A stretch of 64,000 bases of DNA from Sulfurimonas sp. (GTDB taxonomy: Bacteria > Campylobacterota > Campylobacteria > Campylobacterales > Sulfurimonadaceae). Position 1 is the first letter of the stretch. Each line of letters begins with the position of its first letter. This document shows, piece after piece, positions 16,406 through 25,990 of this stretch. The notes under the pieces are model-generated. The model saw only the letters and a list, made by a program, of their open reading frames with translations, did not search any database and was not told where the DNA came from. The translations under genes were made by a program, and so were the position numbers. The stretch covers positions 1 to 64,000 of the forward strand of contig JADGEZ010000003.1 of the NCBI GenBank assembly GCA_016744115.1. Reading direction: 5' to 3'.

Positions 16406-17674
16406 ATGGCAGGACTTAGGCAAGCTCAAAGTGTAGAGAATAAGCATACACTCTCAAATACACTAAGAAATTGGCTTCCGATACTACATTCAAGTTTATC
16501 TGATTTAGATGAGGCGATGGCTCCCTTTATTGATGGAAATCCTGTAGTTGAAGTAGAATCAGGATATGAAGAAAATTTTGAGAAAAAAATTCCAAAAAAA
16601 GTGATTTCAGGCTCAGTAAGTAACTCAAGAACTGAGCAAATAGAAGCATTAACTATAGCCTATCGTTCTTTACACGATGTTTTAGATGAACAAATGGGTA
16701 TGCCACTTTTCCCAACTCCAATTTCTCAAAAAATTGCTGATTATGTAATAGCTAATCTTGATGATGGAGGCTATTATGAGGGTGATAGCGAAGAGTTTTG
16801 TAGAAAATATAGTATAAGTTTAGAACAGTTTGAAAAAGTTAGACTTCGTTTTGCACATGTTGATCCAGTTGGTATTGGTGCAAAAGATTTAGCTGAGTCT
16901 TTTATTTTTCAGTTAGATTCAGCGCAAATTTCTGATACTGGGTATTCTTTAGCCTGTGAAGTGATAGCAAATATAGAAGAAATTCATAGTTTTTCTTCAA
17001 GAGATGGATTTTTAGAAGTTATGAAAGTGATAGGAAGTTTTAAAAATCCTCCAGCAATTGAATATCAAGAAGAATCTATGCAAGTTGTACCTGATTTAAT
17101 GATATTTTTTAATGAGGATAATGCCATTGAAGTTGAGTTAAATGATGCCTATTATCCAAAGATAAAAATAGATACAAATTATGGAGTTAATCATGAGTTT
17201 ATTCATGCAAAAATAAAAGAAGCCAAGTCCTTAGTAGATGCCCTAGATATGCGTAAAGCTACTCTATACAAGGTTGGACTTATGATAGTTGAGTATCAAT
17301 ATGAATTTTTTACAGGTGGTTCTATAATGCCTCTAACCTTAAAAACATTAGCAGATGAGTTTGGTCATAACCCATCTACAATTTCTCGTGCCATAGCAAA
17401 CAAATACATAGCCTGTGCTAGAGGTGTTATATCAATGAAAGAATTTTTTACAACTGCTATTGATGAGGATGTTTCTAATGCTGCGATTAAAGAATTTTTG
17501 CTCACTCTCGTAAAAGAAGAAAATCGTGAAAAACCTTTAAGTGATATGAAGTTTTTAAAACTAATTCAAGAAAAATTTAAAGTAAAAATGGTGAGAAGAA
17601 CGATAGCAAAGTATCGTTATCAGTTAAATATCGCTGGTTCTAGCGAGAGAAGAAAGCTCTATAAACTACGATAA
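16406..17674 (+). CDS. rpoN: RNA polymerase sigma-54 factor
   Basis: 422 aa. Sigma-54 recognises -24/-12 promoters and in this phylum chiefly drives middle flagellar genes. The N-terminal activator-interaction region (about 1-50) is followed by an acidic region, the core-binding domain, a helix-turn-helix (HNPSTISRAIANKYI, about 325-339), and the C-terminal RpoN box as VRRTIAKYRYQL near 397. The usual ARRTVAKYRE is slightly varied. It lies 15 bases after lptB. Confidence 0.96.
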   Translation: MAGLRQAQSVENKHTLSNTLRNWLPILHSSLSDLDEAMAPFIDGNPVVEVESGYEENFEKKIPKKVISGSVSNSRTEQIEALTIAYRSLHDVLDEQMGMPLFPTPISQKIADYVIANLDDGGYYEGDSEEFCRKYSISLEQFEKVRLRFAHVDPVGIGAKDLAESFIFQLDSAQISDTGYSLACEVIANIEEIHSFSSRDGFLEVMKVIGSFKNPPAIEYQEESMQVVPDLMIFFNEDNAIEVELNDAYYPKIKIDTNYGVNHEFIHAKIKEAKSLVDALDMRKATLYKVGLMIVEYQYEFFTGGSIMPLTLKTLADEFGHNPSTISRAIANKYIACARGVISMKEFFTTAIDEDVSNAAIKEFLLTLVKEENREKPLSDMKFLKLIQEKFKVKMVRRTIAKYRYQLNIAGSSERRKLYKLR

Positions 17675-17731
17675 TATCACCTTTTTTCTCAGCCTATAAA
17701 GTTATTTTTACTCTCTTACTTATTGAAGACT

Positions 17732-18772
17732 TTATAAACTTAGTTCTTTTTCTCTCTTTATCAAAGCCACAACACCATCATACATATCTTGAACACATTC
17801 TACTTCACTCACTCCTAGTCTTCTTTTATTTGAGATGTCGTAAACTCCACCCTCACTATCAGAATGTTCTCCGTGTATGCCTCTTATTTGAACATTGTGT
17901 TTATCTGCTATAGATTTAAACTCATCCATATTTTCACCAAGTTTAGGAAGCTTTATATGGACACTTGCTCTCAGAGCAGTTCCGAGATTTGTAGGACAAC
18001 TTGTTATAAAACCTAGATGCTCATCATAAGCAAATTTTACACTTTTTTGTATCTCTGCTATGGCAGTAGTAAGACGAGTAAAAACCTCTTTTATATCTCC
18101 ACCTGCTTGCATTGAGATAATTCTTAGTTCATCTTCTTCATTTATCCATACTAAAAATGTTTTATCATCATTATGAAAAATTCCTCTTGCGTTAGGCCAA
18201 TCTTTATTTAGCCCTGCTGCTTCTAAAAATCTATCTCCAGCCTTAAATAAAAAGTGCTCAGCTATCAAAGATTGGCTATCTGCTTCACTCATATTGTTTA
18301 GCGGATAATATTTACCTGCTAGAGAACCACTAAAAGAAATTAAAACTTTTGAAACATCTTTTTCTATCTTTTGTCTTTGATCTTTTAAAATAGCAGTACC
18401 AAGTGGAATATCTGCAACATTTCTACCAACTCTTATCCTAGTAGAAAGAATGTACTCTCCGTTGCTATCAGGGTTTAGTGCATCTAAATCATTAGGGTTT
18501 AGGTTACTTATATGCTTATCATTTTTAGTAAACCCATGATAATCTTCTATGATTTTATCAAAAAGTGGAGCAAAAACTTCATAAGACTCTTCATCCCCTG
18601 CATAAACACCTATCCCACTATCTGGGTTTTGAACTCCAGAGTTTATCGCATCACTAAGAGTAAAGCCATTTGATGTTTTTTTATCCTTTAACTCTTCAAA
18701 CATCTCTGGTGTAAGATATTTAGCTAAAAGTGACTTTGAGCCTTTTAAACTATCTGGATATTTTTCTGTCAT
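17732..18772 (-). CDS. ATP:guanido phosphotransferase (arginine kinase-like)
   Basis: 346 aa, full length. Phosphagen kinases transfer phosphate reversibly between ATP and a guanidino compound such as arginine. All key features are visible: the N-terminal helical domain, STRIRVGRN (110-118), NEED with the catalytic Glu (211-214), the reactive cysteine in CPTNLGTALRASVHI (C259), and RGIHGEHSDSEGGVYDISN (297-315). The substrate-specificity segment SGIGVYAGDEESY (52-64) resembles arginine kinases. The family is mainly animal; bacterial cases are sporadic and thought to be acquired. It is monocistronic and convergent with rpoN. Confidence 0.9.
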   Translation of the reverse strand: MTEKYPDSLKGSKSLLAKYLTPEMFEELKDKKTSNGFTLSDAINSGVQNPDSGIGVYAGDEESYEVFAPLFDKIIEDYHGFTKNDKHISNLNPNDLDALNPDSNGEYILSTRIRVGRNVADIPLGTAILKDQRQKIEKDVSKVLISFSGSLAGKYYPLNNMSEADSQSLIAEHFLFKAGDRFLEAAGLNKDWPNARGIFHNDDKTFLVWINEEDELRIISMQAGGDIKEVFTRLTTAIAEIQKSVKFAYDEHLGFITSCPTNLGTALRASVHIKLPKLGENMDEFKSIADKHNVQIRGIHGEHSDSEGGVYDISNKRRLGVSEVECVQDMYDGVVALIKREKELSL

Positions 18773-18901
18773 GAAACTTCCTTTTAAATTATATGCTTTT
18801 CATAATTTTACCATTTTATAAATTTAAGTTTTATTTTAATGTGATTATTTTAAATAGTGTGAGTTCTTGGAACTACTTTATTCTTTTGAAGTCTTGTTTG
18901 A

Positions 18902-18907
18902 TATAAT
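18902..18907 (+). promoter_or_regulatory. -10 box of ybeY, possibly leaderless
   Basis: TATAAT lies 7 bases before the ybeY ATG at 18915, with no ribosome binding site between. Transcription would start on or next to the A of the ATG. Confidence 0.55.
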
Positions 18908-18914
18908 CCCATTT

Positions 18915-19328
18915 ATGATTGAACTTGACAATAGAACTTCTTTAGAAATTAATGACAAACTTCTTAATGAAATAACTCAAACACTTACAGATAAAGAGAT
19001 TGAGCTTATTATCACTACACAAGAAGAGATACAACACATTAATTACCAACACAGAAATATTAACAAAGCAACAGATGTACTTAGTTTTCCTTATGTAGAT
19101 ATGCCAATTGCTGGAAGTATCGTTATTTCAGCTTGGCATGTTTTAGATAAATCAATAGAGCTCGGTCATACAAATGAGGATGAACTTTGCTTATTATATA
19201 TTCATGGATTACTGCATCTCTTAGGCTATAACCATGAAATAGATGATGGGGAAATGAGACAAGAAGAAGAAAGATTAATCACTAAGTTTAATCTACCAAA
19301 AAGTTTAATAATTAGAACACAAGGATAA
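18915..19328 (+). CDS. ybeY: Endoribonuclease YbeY
   Basis: 137 aa from ATG 18915. An in-frame TTG at 18867 would add 16 residues but would place the TATAAT promoter inside the gene, so I reject it. YbeY is a zinc endoribonuclease needed for 16S rRNA 3' maturation and ribosome quality control. The metal site HGLLHLLGYNH (HxxxHxxxxxH) and NINKATDVLSFPY are diagnostic. It is followed after 5 bases by the cation exchanger gene. Confidence 0.94.
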   Translation: MIELDNRTSLEINDKLLNEITQTLTDKEIELIITTQEEIQHINYQHRNINKATDVLSFPYVDMPIAGSIVISAWHVLDKSIELGHTNEDELCLLYIHGLLHLLGYNHEIDDGEMRQEEERLITKFNLPKSLIIRTQG

Positions 19329-19333
19329 TACAG

Positions 19334-20269
19334 ATGGATTTCATGATTTTTATAGTTGCTATGTCAGCTTTAATATATGGAGCAGATTTTATAATCAAAG
19401 AATCAGAAAGAATTGCTTTACATTTTAAAATATCGCATTTTGTCATAGGGGCTACTCTTATAGCATTTGGAACATCTTTACCTGAAATGGCAGCATCAAT
19501 GATGGCATCAAACCAAGGTAAAAGTGATATGGCTGTAGCAAATGTTGTAGGTAGTGTGATTTTTAATATCACCTTAGTTCTAGGTATTGTGTTTTTTATT
19601 GCTAAGAAAATGCAGCCTAAAAGAAATTTATTTGCACAAGATAGTGCATGGGTTATAGTTCCTTTAGTGATGTTTTTTATAATGGTTGAAGATGGTGTTA
19701 TAGGAAGAATAGATGGTGTTTTATATCTTTTGTTAATGGTTTCTTTTCTAGTATATCTCTTTAGTGATGCAAAAGATGATTTAGCAGGTGAAGTTGATGC
19801 GGAGTTATCATCTCAAAAATTTAAATGGGGAAAAACAATACTTTTATTAGCCATAGGTTTTACTCTTACAATAGGCGGTGCGAGTTTCGTAATTGAAAGT
19901 GGCTCAAACATAGCAAGAGAGTTTGGTATTAGTGAATGGATTATAGGAATATTTTTAATTTCGCTTGGAACATCATTGCCTGAACTTGTAGTTTCTTTAG
20001 TAGCCGTTAAAAAAGGCAATGCTGAGATGAGTATAGGAAATATCATAGGTTCTAATGTAGCAAACTTTTCTATGGTTCTAGGTGCTGCTTCCCTCGTTAA
20101 TCCACTTACAGTAGATTTAGTAGCTACACAATTTGATATGCTCATTATGCTTGGAGCTTCAATTACACTACTCCTTATCCTAGCCAATAAACTTTATAAC
20201 AAAGCTGGAGCGTTTTTTCTACTTATTATACTGGGTCTTTTTATTCAAAATTCTCTTAATTTAGTATAA
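19334..20269 (+). CDS. Calcium/sodium antiporter (CaCA family, YrbG-like)
   Basis: 311 aa with about ten transmembrane helices. The two inverted alpha repeats that form the ion site are clear: GTSLPEMAASMMAS near 53 and GTSLPELVVSLVAVKKGN near 215, each preceded by an FVIGATLIAF or WIIGIFLISL segment. The acidic loop between halves (DAKDDLAGEVDAE, about 143-155) is expected. The protein probably exchanges Ca2+ for Na+ or H+ across the inner membrane. An AGGATA ribosome site overlaps the ybeY stop, so the genes are coupled. Confidence 0.92.
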   Translation: MDFMIFIVAMSALIYGADFIIKESERIALHFKISHFVIGATLIAFGTSLPEMAASMMASNQGKSDMAVANVVGSVIFNITLVLGIVFFIAKKMQPKRNLFAQDSAWVIVPLVMFFIMVEDGVIGRIDGVLYLLLMVSFLVYLFSDAKDDLAGEVDAELSSQKFKWGKTILLLAIGFTLTIGGASFVIESGSNIAREFGISEWIIGIFLISLGTSLPELVVSLVAVKKGNAEMSIGNIIGSNVANFSMVLGAASLVNPLTVDLVATQFDMLIMLGASITLLLILANKLYNKAGAFFLLIILGLFIQNSLNLV

Positions 20270-20354
20270 TTTTATTATTGGTTTTTAGACTATTTCAGTA
20301 AAAATTGATAGTTTTTTATACTTCAAAGTCTCATGAAATCTTCTATAAACCCTA

Positions 20355-20525
20355 TTACTTAGTATCTAAAGATTTATTCTTCTCTATAAGAAAGGTTCTT
20401 TTTTTTATTTCTTTGATATCGTGAAAAAGTGTTGCAGCTATAAAAAATAAAACCATAATGAGTACAATAACACTGTATAATAATAAATAATTTTTTATAT
20501 GTCCTGATTCAAAGGGATTTTCCAA
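20355..20525 (-). CDS. Small membrane protein, 56 aa, unannotated-type
   Basis: It starts with TTG at 20525, directly abutting the TAA of the upstream secreted protein (TAATTG), and ends with TAA at 20355. The sequence begins LENPFESGHIKNYLLLYS, continues with one hydrophobic helix (about 13-32, VIVLIMVLFFIAAT) and ends in a charged tail rich in Lys. It reads as a bitopic membrane protein, and translational coupling explains the absent ribosome site. The stop lies in a copy of the CCCTATTACTTA repeat. The function is unknown. Confidence 0.55.
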   Translation of the reverse strand: MENPFESGHIKNYLLLYSVIVLIMVLFFIAATLFHDIKEIKKRTFLIEKNKSLDTK

Positions 20526-20825
20526 TTATAAGTCATCTTTTAAATTTTTGAAGGCTTTCTTAATATCGTCTTCAGCTTTTTCATAAGTTTTTTTAGAATC
20601 CTCTCGCTCACGATTTCTTTCAGCTTTTAAATCATCTTGGATCTCTTTTCTATCTTCTTTCCAAGTTTTTCTATCTTCTTTAAAATCACTCCAAACTTCT
20701 TTTCTATCTACCTTAAAGTTATCCCATATTTGCGTTAAATCATCTTTTACATCGTTCCATAGTCCTGCATTAGCAGAACTTGAAAGTGCTATAATAAGTA
20801 TAATTGTAAAGACTACAGCTTTCAA
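20526..20825 (-). CDS. Secreted, highly charged helical protein, unknown
   Basis: 99 aa. A clear Sec signal peptide (about 1-20, ending SSSANA) is followed by a mature part almost entirely of Asp/Lys/Glu/Arg/Trp heptad-like segments (DNFKVDRKEVWSDFKEDRK, EDRKEIQDDLKAERN). Imperfect repeats of the form W-x-D-x-K-x-D-R-K recur. It is likely a long periplasmic helix or coiled coil. It lies 12 bases downstream of the first adenylate kinase gene and abuts the small membrane ORF, so the three may form one transcript. The role is not known. Confidence 0.75.
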   Translation of the reverse strand: MKAVVFTIILIIALSSSANAGLWNDVKDDLTQIWDNFKVDRKEVWSDFKEDRKTWKEDRKEIQDDLKAERNREREDSKKTYEKAEDDIKKAFKNLKDDL

Positions 20826-20837
20826 AATTGCATCCTT

Positions 20838-21419
20838 TTAAATTTTTGATTGAATAAATTCATGAAGTTCTTTTACTATTATTTCTAAAGAACCCTCACC
20901 AGAAATAACTACAAGCATCTTTTTGAGTCCATAAAAAGCTTTTATAGAAGGCAAAGGTTTTAGATAAAGTTTTATTCGGTTATCAAAAACCTCACTATTA
21001 TCATCTTTACCTCTTGACCTACCAAGCACTCTATCTCTAGCTGTTTTCTCACTTACTTCAATTTCAATCACATGTAATAAGCTAATGGAATCTTCTTTTT
21101 CTAAATAAGAATCAAGTGTATTCATTTGCTCAACACTTCGAGGAAAACCATCAATTAATATAACTTCAGTAGGTGATTTTTTAATGGAATTAATAATAGT
21201 TTCCATCACCATGTCAATTGGAACAATATTTCCCTTAGACATATAAGTATCCAATTCAAGTCCTCTCTCACTTCCTAAGGCAACTTCTTCTCTAAGTACA
21301 TCACCCGTAGAGTAATGAGTAATATTTTCATTTTCTTTTGCTATTAACTCAGCATCAGTAGTTTTTCCACTCCCTGGTGCTCCGATGATAAGAAATAGTT
21401 TTTTATGTGTATTTGGCAC
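20838..21419 (-). CDS. Adenylate kinase, short form lacking the LID
   Basis: 193 aa. Adenylate kinases interconvert ATP + AMP and 2 ADP. The P-loop GAPGSGKTTDAEL (about 13-25), STGDVLREEV (AMP binding), DGFPRSVEQMN and GRSRGKDDNSEVFDNRIK are present. Only a short loop replaces the LID domain, as in Campylobacter/Helicobacter-type enzymes. A second, long-form enzyme is encoded at 24213-24860. The ATG overlaps the last base of aspS, implying co-transcription. Confidence 0.9.
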   Translation of the reverse strand: MPNTHKKLFLIIGAPGSGKTTDAELIAKENENITHYSTGDVLREEVALGSERGLELDTYMSKGNIVPIDMVMETIINSIKKSPTEVILIDGFPRSVEQMNTLDSYLEKEDSISLLHVIEIEVSEKTARDRVLGRSRGKDDNSEVFDNRIKLYLKPLPSIKAFYGLKKMLVVISGEGSLEIIVKELHEFIQSKI

Positions 21420-23188
21420 TAATTGCCTCCTTGAGATTTTTTTTGTTCACGAAGTTTAATATGTAAATCACGAAGCTGATTATTATCAACAGGACTTGGA
21501 GCTTTGGTTAGGATACAAGAAGCTTTTTGTGTTTTAGGAAATGCTATGACATCTCTAATGCTTGGCGTTTTAGATATAAGCATCATCATTCTATCAAAGC
21601 CAAGAGCAAACCCACCATGGGGAGGTGCGCCAAATTTAAGTGCATCAAGTAAAAAGCCAAATTTTTCTTGAGCTTCTTCTTCCCCAATCCCTAATAGTTT
21701 AAAAACTTCATTTTGTATATCTTCTTTGTGGATACGAATAGATCCACCGCCAAGTTCTGTACCATTGAGTACAATATCATAAGCGATAGACTCTATCTCT
21801 TGAACATCATCTTTATCGGTATCTTTTGGCATTGTAAATGGATGATGAAGTGCTTTAACACGACCATCTTCAACTTCAAACATTGGAAAATCTACAACCC
21901 AAATAAATTCATAAGCATCTTTATCAACGAGATTCATTTTTTCATGTTCTGCTATAAAGTTTCTAAATCTACCCATGTAATCAAGCACGGTTTTTTTATC
22001 CCCTGCACCAAAGAATACCACATCACCGACTTCAAGTTCAGTTCTCTCTATTAGTAGTGCTATATCTTCTTGTGAGAAAAATTTTACAAGTGGACCTTTA
22101 AGCCCATCTTCTTTCATTTGGAAGTAACCCAGACCATGCGCACCAAACTTACGAACAAACTCTTCAAAACCTTTCATCTCTCGCTTAGAAAAAATCAAAT
22201 CCGCGCCAGGAACTTTTAAAGCTTTGATACGGTTCTTATGTGGCTGTTTTGCAATATTTGTAAATATTTCATTATCACATCTCTCAAAAATATCAATAAC
22301 ATCTACCATCTTAAGGTCATACCTCATATCTGGCTTATCTGATCCATACCATTCCATAGCATTATTATAAGTGATGCGGTTAAATGGAGTTTGTGTTTGG
22401 ATACCACAAGACTTAAACATAGCAACAAGCAGGTCTTCTGCAACTTTAATAACATCTTCTTGAGTACAAAAACTCATCTCAACATCTATTTGAGTAAACT
22501 CTGGTTGTCTATCAGCTCTTAAATCTTCATCTCTAAAACACTTTGCAATTTGAAAATATCTATCAAAACCACCAACCATGAGAAGTTGTTTAAAAAGTTG
22601 TGGAGATTGAGGAAGTGCGTAAAATTCACCATCATGGACACGAGAAGGCACTAGATAATCTCTAGCACCCTCTGGAGTTGATTTTGTTAAAATAGGAGTT
22701 TCAACTTCTAAAAAACCATTTGTATCAAGTATATTTCTTGCGGCAATGGCTGCTTTTGAACGAAGACGAAATACTTCATATAAGTCTGGGTCACGAAGTT
22801 CTAAGTATCTGTACTTAAGAGTTGTCTCTTCCCCAACACTTTTATCTCCAATAACAAATGGAACAGTAGCGGACTTATTTTCAATAATAAGTTTTTCAAC
22901 TATAATCTCAATAGATCCAGTTTTTAAACGAGGGTTTGTTAAACCCTCTCCACGCAAACGAACTCTACCATGGGCGATAAGAACAAACTCATCACGAACG
23001 CTATTTGCTATTTTATGTGCTTGCTCGCTATCTGCTGGGTCACAAGTGAGTTGAACTAAACCACTTTTATCACGCAAATCAATAAAAATAATCCCACCAT
23101 GGTCACGATGATTGTTAGCCCAACCAGCTAAAACAACTTTGTCGCCTACATTTGCTTCATTTAAATCTGTACAATAATGACTTCTCAT
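21419..23188 (-). CDS. aspS: Aspartyl-tRNA synthetase
   Basis: 589 aa, normal for the bacterial type with an inserted GAD domain. An N-terminal OB fold binds the anticodon ([28 protein letters not shown]). Class II motifs follow: motif 2 with [18 protein letters not shown] near 220, and motif 3 with [13 protein letters not shown] near 535. In this phylum the enzyme is commonly non-discriminating and also makes Asp-tRNA(Asn), later amidated by GatCAB; that cannot be judged from the sequence alone. It is upstream of the short adenylate kinase, overlapping by one base. Confidence 0.97.
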   Translation of the reverse strand: MRSHYCTDLNEANVGDKVVLAGWANNHRDHGGIIFIDLRDKSGLVQLTCDPADSEQAHKIANSVRDEFVLIAHGRVRLRGEGLTNPRLKTGSIEIIVEKLIIENKSATVPFVIGDKSVGEETTLKYRYLELRDPDLYEVFRLRSKAAIAARNILDTNGFLEVETPILTKSTPEGARDYLVPSRVHDGEFYALPQSPQLFKQLLMVGGFDRYFQIAKCFRDEDLRADRQPEFTQIDVEMSFCTQEDVIKVAEDLLVAMFKSCGIQTQTPFNRITYNNAMEWYGSDKPDMRYDLKMVDVIDIFERCDNEIFTNIAKQPHKNRIKALKVPGADLIFSKREMKGFEEFVRKFGAHGLGYFQMKEDGLKGPLVKFFSQEDIALLIERTELEVGDVVFFGAGDKKTVLDYMGRFRNFIAEHEKMNLVDKDAYEFIWVVDFPMFEVEDGRVKALHHPFTMPKDTDKDDVQEIESIAYDIVLNGTELGGGSIRIHKEDIQNEVFKLLGIGEEEAQEKFGFLLDALKFGAPPHGGFALGFDRMMMLISKTPSIRDVIAFPKTQKASCILTKAPSPVDNNQLRDLHIKLREQKKSQGGN

Positions 23189-23299
23189 ATATATAGAATC
23201 CTAGTTAATTAATTTTTAAAAATTATATCAAAGCTAGGCTTATTTCTTTATTATCAAGAAGTGAGTATAATTTGTTAAATTAATATAAGTGATATTCTC

Positions 23300-24154
23300 T
23301 TGCAAAATAAATGTATAAAAAGTGTTGGTGTAATTTTACGACCATCTACCCCTGAGCTTAAAAGTAGTTTTTTTAAACTTCAAGATACTTTTATAAACTA
23401 TGGGATTGAAGTTCATATAGAGAGTATTAGTGGTGCTATGATTGATATTATGGGTATGGAATTTGATTTACTTTGTAAGCAATGTGACGCACTAGTTAGC
23501 CTTGGTGGCGATGGAACATTGATTTCTGCGGTAAGAAGAAGTTTTAATTATGAGATTCCTATATTTGGTGTATATGCTGGAAACCTAGGTTTTTTAGCTG
23601 ATGTTAGCATGGATGAGCTTGATGAATTTGTCAAAAAACTCAGTAGAGGTGATTACCGTATAGATGAGCGTTCAGTACTTCAAGCAACTCTTATTAAAGA
23701 CAAGCAAGAGATACAAGTACATGCTTTTAACGATATAGTATTCACTAGACCCTCAATCTCAAACATGATTCATGTTGAAACGCTAGTGGATAATAAAGCT
23801 TTTAACACCTACTACGGAGATGGGGTTATCGTTTCAACTCCAACAGGCTCAACAGCCTATAACCTCTCAGCTGGTGGACCTGTTTTGTTTCCTCTTACTA
23901 AAGTGTTTACGCTTACACCAATTTGTCCTCATTCTTTAACACAAAGACCTGTTGTCTTACCAGGTGAATTTTCTATAGAGATGAAAACATCAGACTCTAA
24001 AGCTTTGATTATTGTTGATGGGCAAGATATACATGAGTTCAATGAGGGTGATAGCATACATATAAAGTTGTCAAGAAATTTTGCAAAACTTATACATAGA
24101 AATGAATTTAATTATTTTGATGTACTGAAAGAAAAATTAGGCTGGGGTGAATAA
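23300..24154 (+). CDS. nadK: NAD kinase
   Basis: 284 aa starting at TTG 23300; no ATG lies near the conserved N-terminus. It phosphorylates NAD to NADP with ATP. SLGGDGTLISA (catalytic Asp, about 73-83), the GNLGFL motif, STPTGSTAYNLSAGGP (about 176-191) and the VDGQD segment (about 247) are present. A TATAAT box lies at about 23269, divergent from aspS. Together with nadA and nadC, the window covers several NAD(P) steps. Confidence 0.94.
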   Translation: MQNKCIKSVGVILRPSTPELKSSFFKLQDTFINYGIEVHIESISGAMIDIMGMEFDLLCKQCDALVSLGGDGTLISAVRRSFNYEIPIFGVYAGNLGFLADVSMDELDEFVKKLSRGDYRIDERSVLQATLIKDKQEIQVHAFNDIVFTRPSISNMIHVETLVDNKAFNTYYGDGVIVSTPTGSTAYNLSAGGPVLFPLTKVFTLTPICPHSLTQRPVVLPGEFSIEMKTSDSKALIIVDGQDIHEFNEGDSIHIKLSRNFAKLIHRNEFNYFDVLKEKLGWGE

Positions 24155-24212
24155 AAGTATTATTTAACTCTATCACACTATAATATGGGCAATTAAATAC
24201 TTAGGATAATAA

Positions 24213-24860
<648 letters not shown>

Positions 24861-25058
24861 AAGTATTGACTAATAGTATTGGTTCTTCTTCCTTAGAAGC
24901 CTCTGCTATTAATAGTTTGTTGAGTTATGGTACCTAAAATGGAAATGATGCAAGATTAGTCTCAAAAACATCAACTTATTTCAACTTCAAACTTTTAATA
25001 TATAAAAAGACAGACCACCCCGACATCTAATAACTCAAGCTAAGTTGATGCAAATATT

Positions 25059-25235
25059 TTAAGCAATTATATTTATATTGCTACCTATGCCTGTTTTTTG
25101 TGCGGTTACTTGTTTGGATTGTTCAGTTGCACTCTCTAAAACGCTCAGAGTAGCTTTTTTTTCTACTTCCATTGACTTCTTAAGTGCTTCGACTTGAACT
25201 ACTGCCATATTTGAACTTGCTGATGATACATCCAT
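25059..25235 (-). CDS. Putative motility protein (YjfB-like)
   Basis: 58 aa from the Met at 25235 (MDVSSASSNMAVVQVEALKK); an upstream in-frame Met at 25253 is less likely. The pattern MD-(S/A)-rich start, then VALKKSMEVEK-like helix and a Gly/Asn-rich end (GIGSNINIIA), matches the small YjfB 'putative motility protein' family of flagellated bacteria, whose role is unclear. It is monocistronic, divergent from queC. The gap 24861-25058 shows no convincing feature. Confidence 0.7.
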   Translation of the reverse strand: MDVSSASSNMAVVQVEALKKSMEVEKKATLSVLESATEQSKQVTAQKTGIGSNINIIA

Positions 25236-25318
25236 GATTAATCCTTTACACATAGTATATACTAAATTTGATTAGTAAAGTTATTAAACTTTTTTATTAG
25301 TTATGATAAAATCATATC

Positions 25319-25990
25319 ATGAAAAATATAAAAAAAGCCGTATGTGTGATGAGTGGGGGGATGGACTCTACTCTGAGTGCATATATGATGCAAAGTGATG
25401 GATACGAGATTATTGCTGTTCACTTTAACTATGGGCAAAGAACGCAAAAAAAAGAGTTAGAATGTTTTGAAAAAATATGTAAATCTTTAAAAGTTCAAGA
25501 CAAATATATTTTAGACTTAGATTTTTTTAAACAACTAGGAGCATCGGCTTTAATAGATAAAACAATAGAAGTTCCAACTATAGGAGTTCAAGAGGGTGTT
25601 CCTAATACTTATGTGCCTTTTAGAAATGGTATATTTTTAAGTATGTCAGCTGCTATTGCTGAAAAAGAAGGAGCAGAGGCTATTGGTATAGGGGTCGTAG
25701 AAGAGGATAGCAGCGGTTATCCAGATTGTCGTAAATCTTATATACAAAGTATGGAAAAAAGTATTAACCTCGGAACTAAAGATGAAACAAATATTAAAAT
25801 CTATATGCCCTTAGTAAGTTTACAAAAATCTCAAATAGTACAAAAGTCTCTAGCTTTGAATGTACCACTTCATTTAACATGGAGTTGTTATAAAAATGAG
25901 TCCAAAGCTTGTGGAGTTTGTGATAGTTGTAGATTAAGATTAAATGGTTTTAAGTTAGCTAATAAAGAAGACCCTATAAAATATGAATAG
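25319..25990 (+). CDS. queC: 7-cyano-7-deazaguanine synthase
   Basis: 223 aa. QueC converts 7-carboxy-7-deazaguanine to preQ0, en route to queuosine in tRNA. The PP-loop SGGMDSTLSAY (about 12-22), HFNYGQRTQKKE, and the C-terminal zinc cysteines in SCYKNESKACGVCDSCRLR are all present. A TAAAAT box (25307-25312) ends only 6 bases before the ATG and no ribosome site is visible, so the mRNA may be leaderless. It overlaps the metallopeptidase gene by 8 bases. Confidence 0.95.
   Translation: MKNIKKAVCVMSGGMDSTLSAYMMQSDGYEIIAVHFNYGQRTQKKELECFEKICKSLKVQDKYILDLDFFKQLGASALIDKTIEVPTIGVQEGVPNTYVPFRNGIFLSMSAAIAEKEGAEAIGIGVVEEDSSGYPDCRKSYIQSMEKSINLGTKDETNIKIYMPLVSLQKSQIVQKSLALNVPLHLTWSCYKNESKACGVCDSCRLRLNGFKLANKEDPIKYE

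Noticed and set aside
21713-22054. Open frame of 113 codons antisense to aspS
   Set aside because: aspS motifs are intact on the other strand; this frame has no family resemblance and no promoter.
24866-24937. 23-codon peptide frame (TTG start) just after adk
   Set aside because: An AGGGTAAAAG sequence precedes it, but it is very short, Ser-rich, and unsupported by any recognisable homologue.
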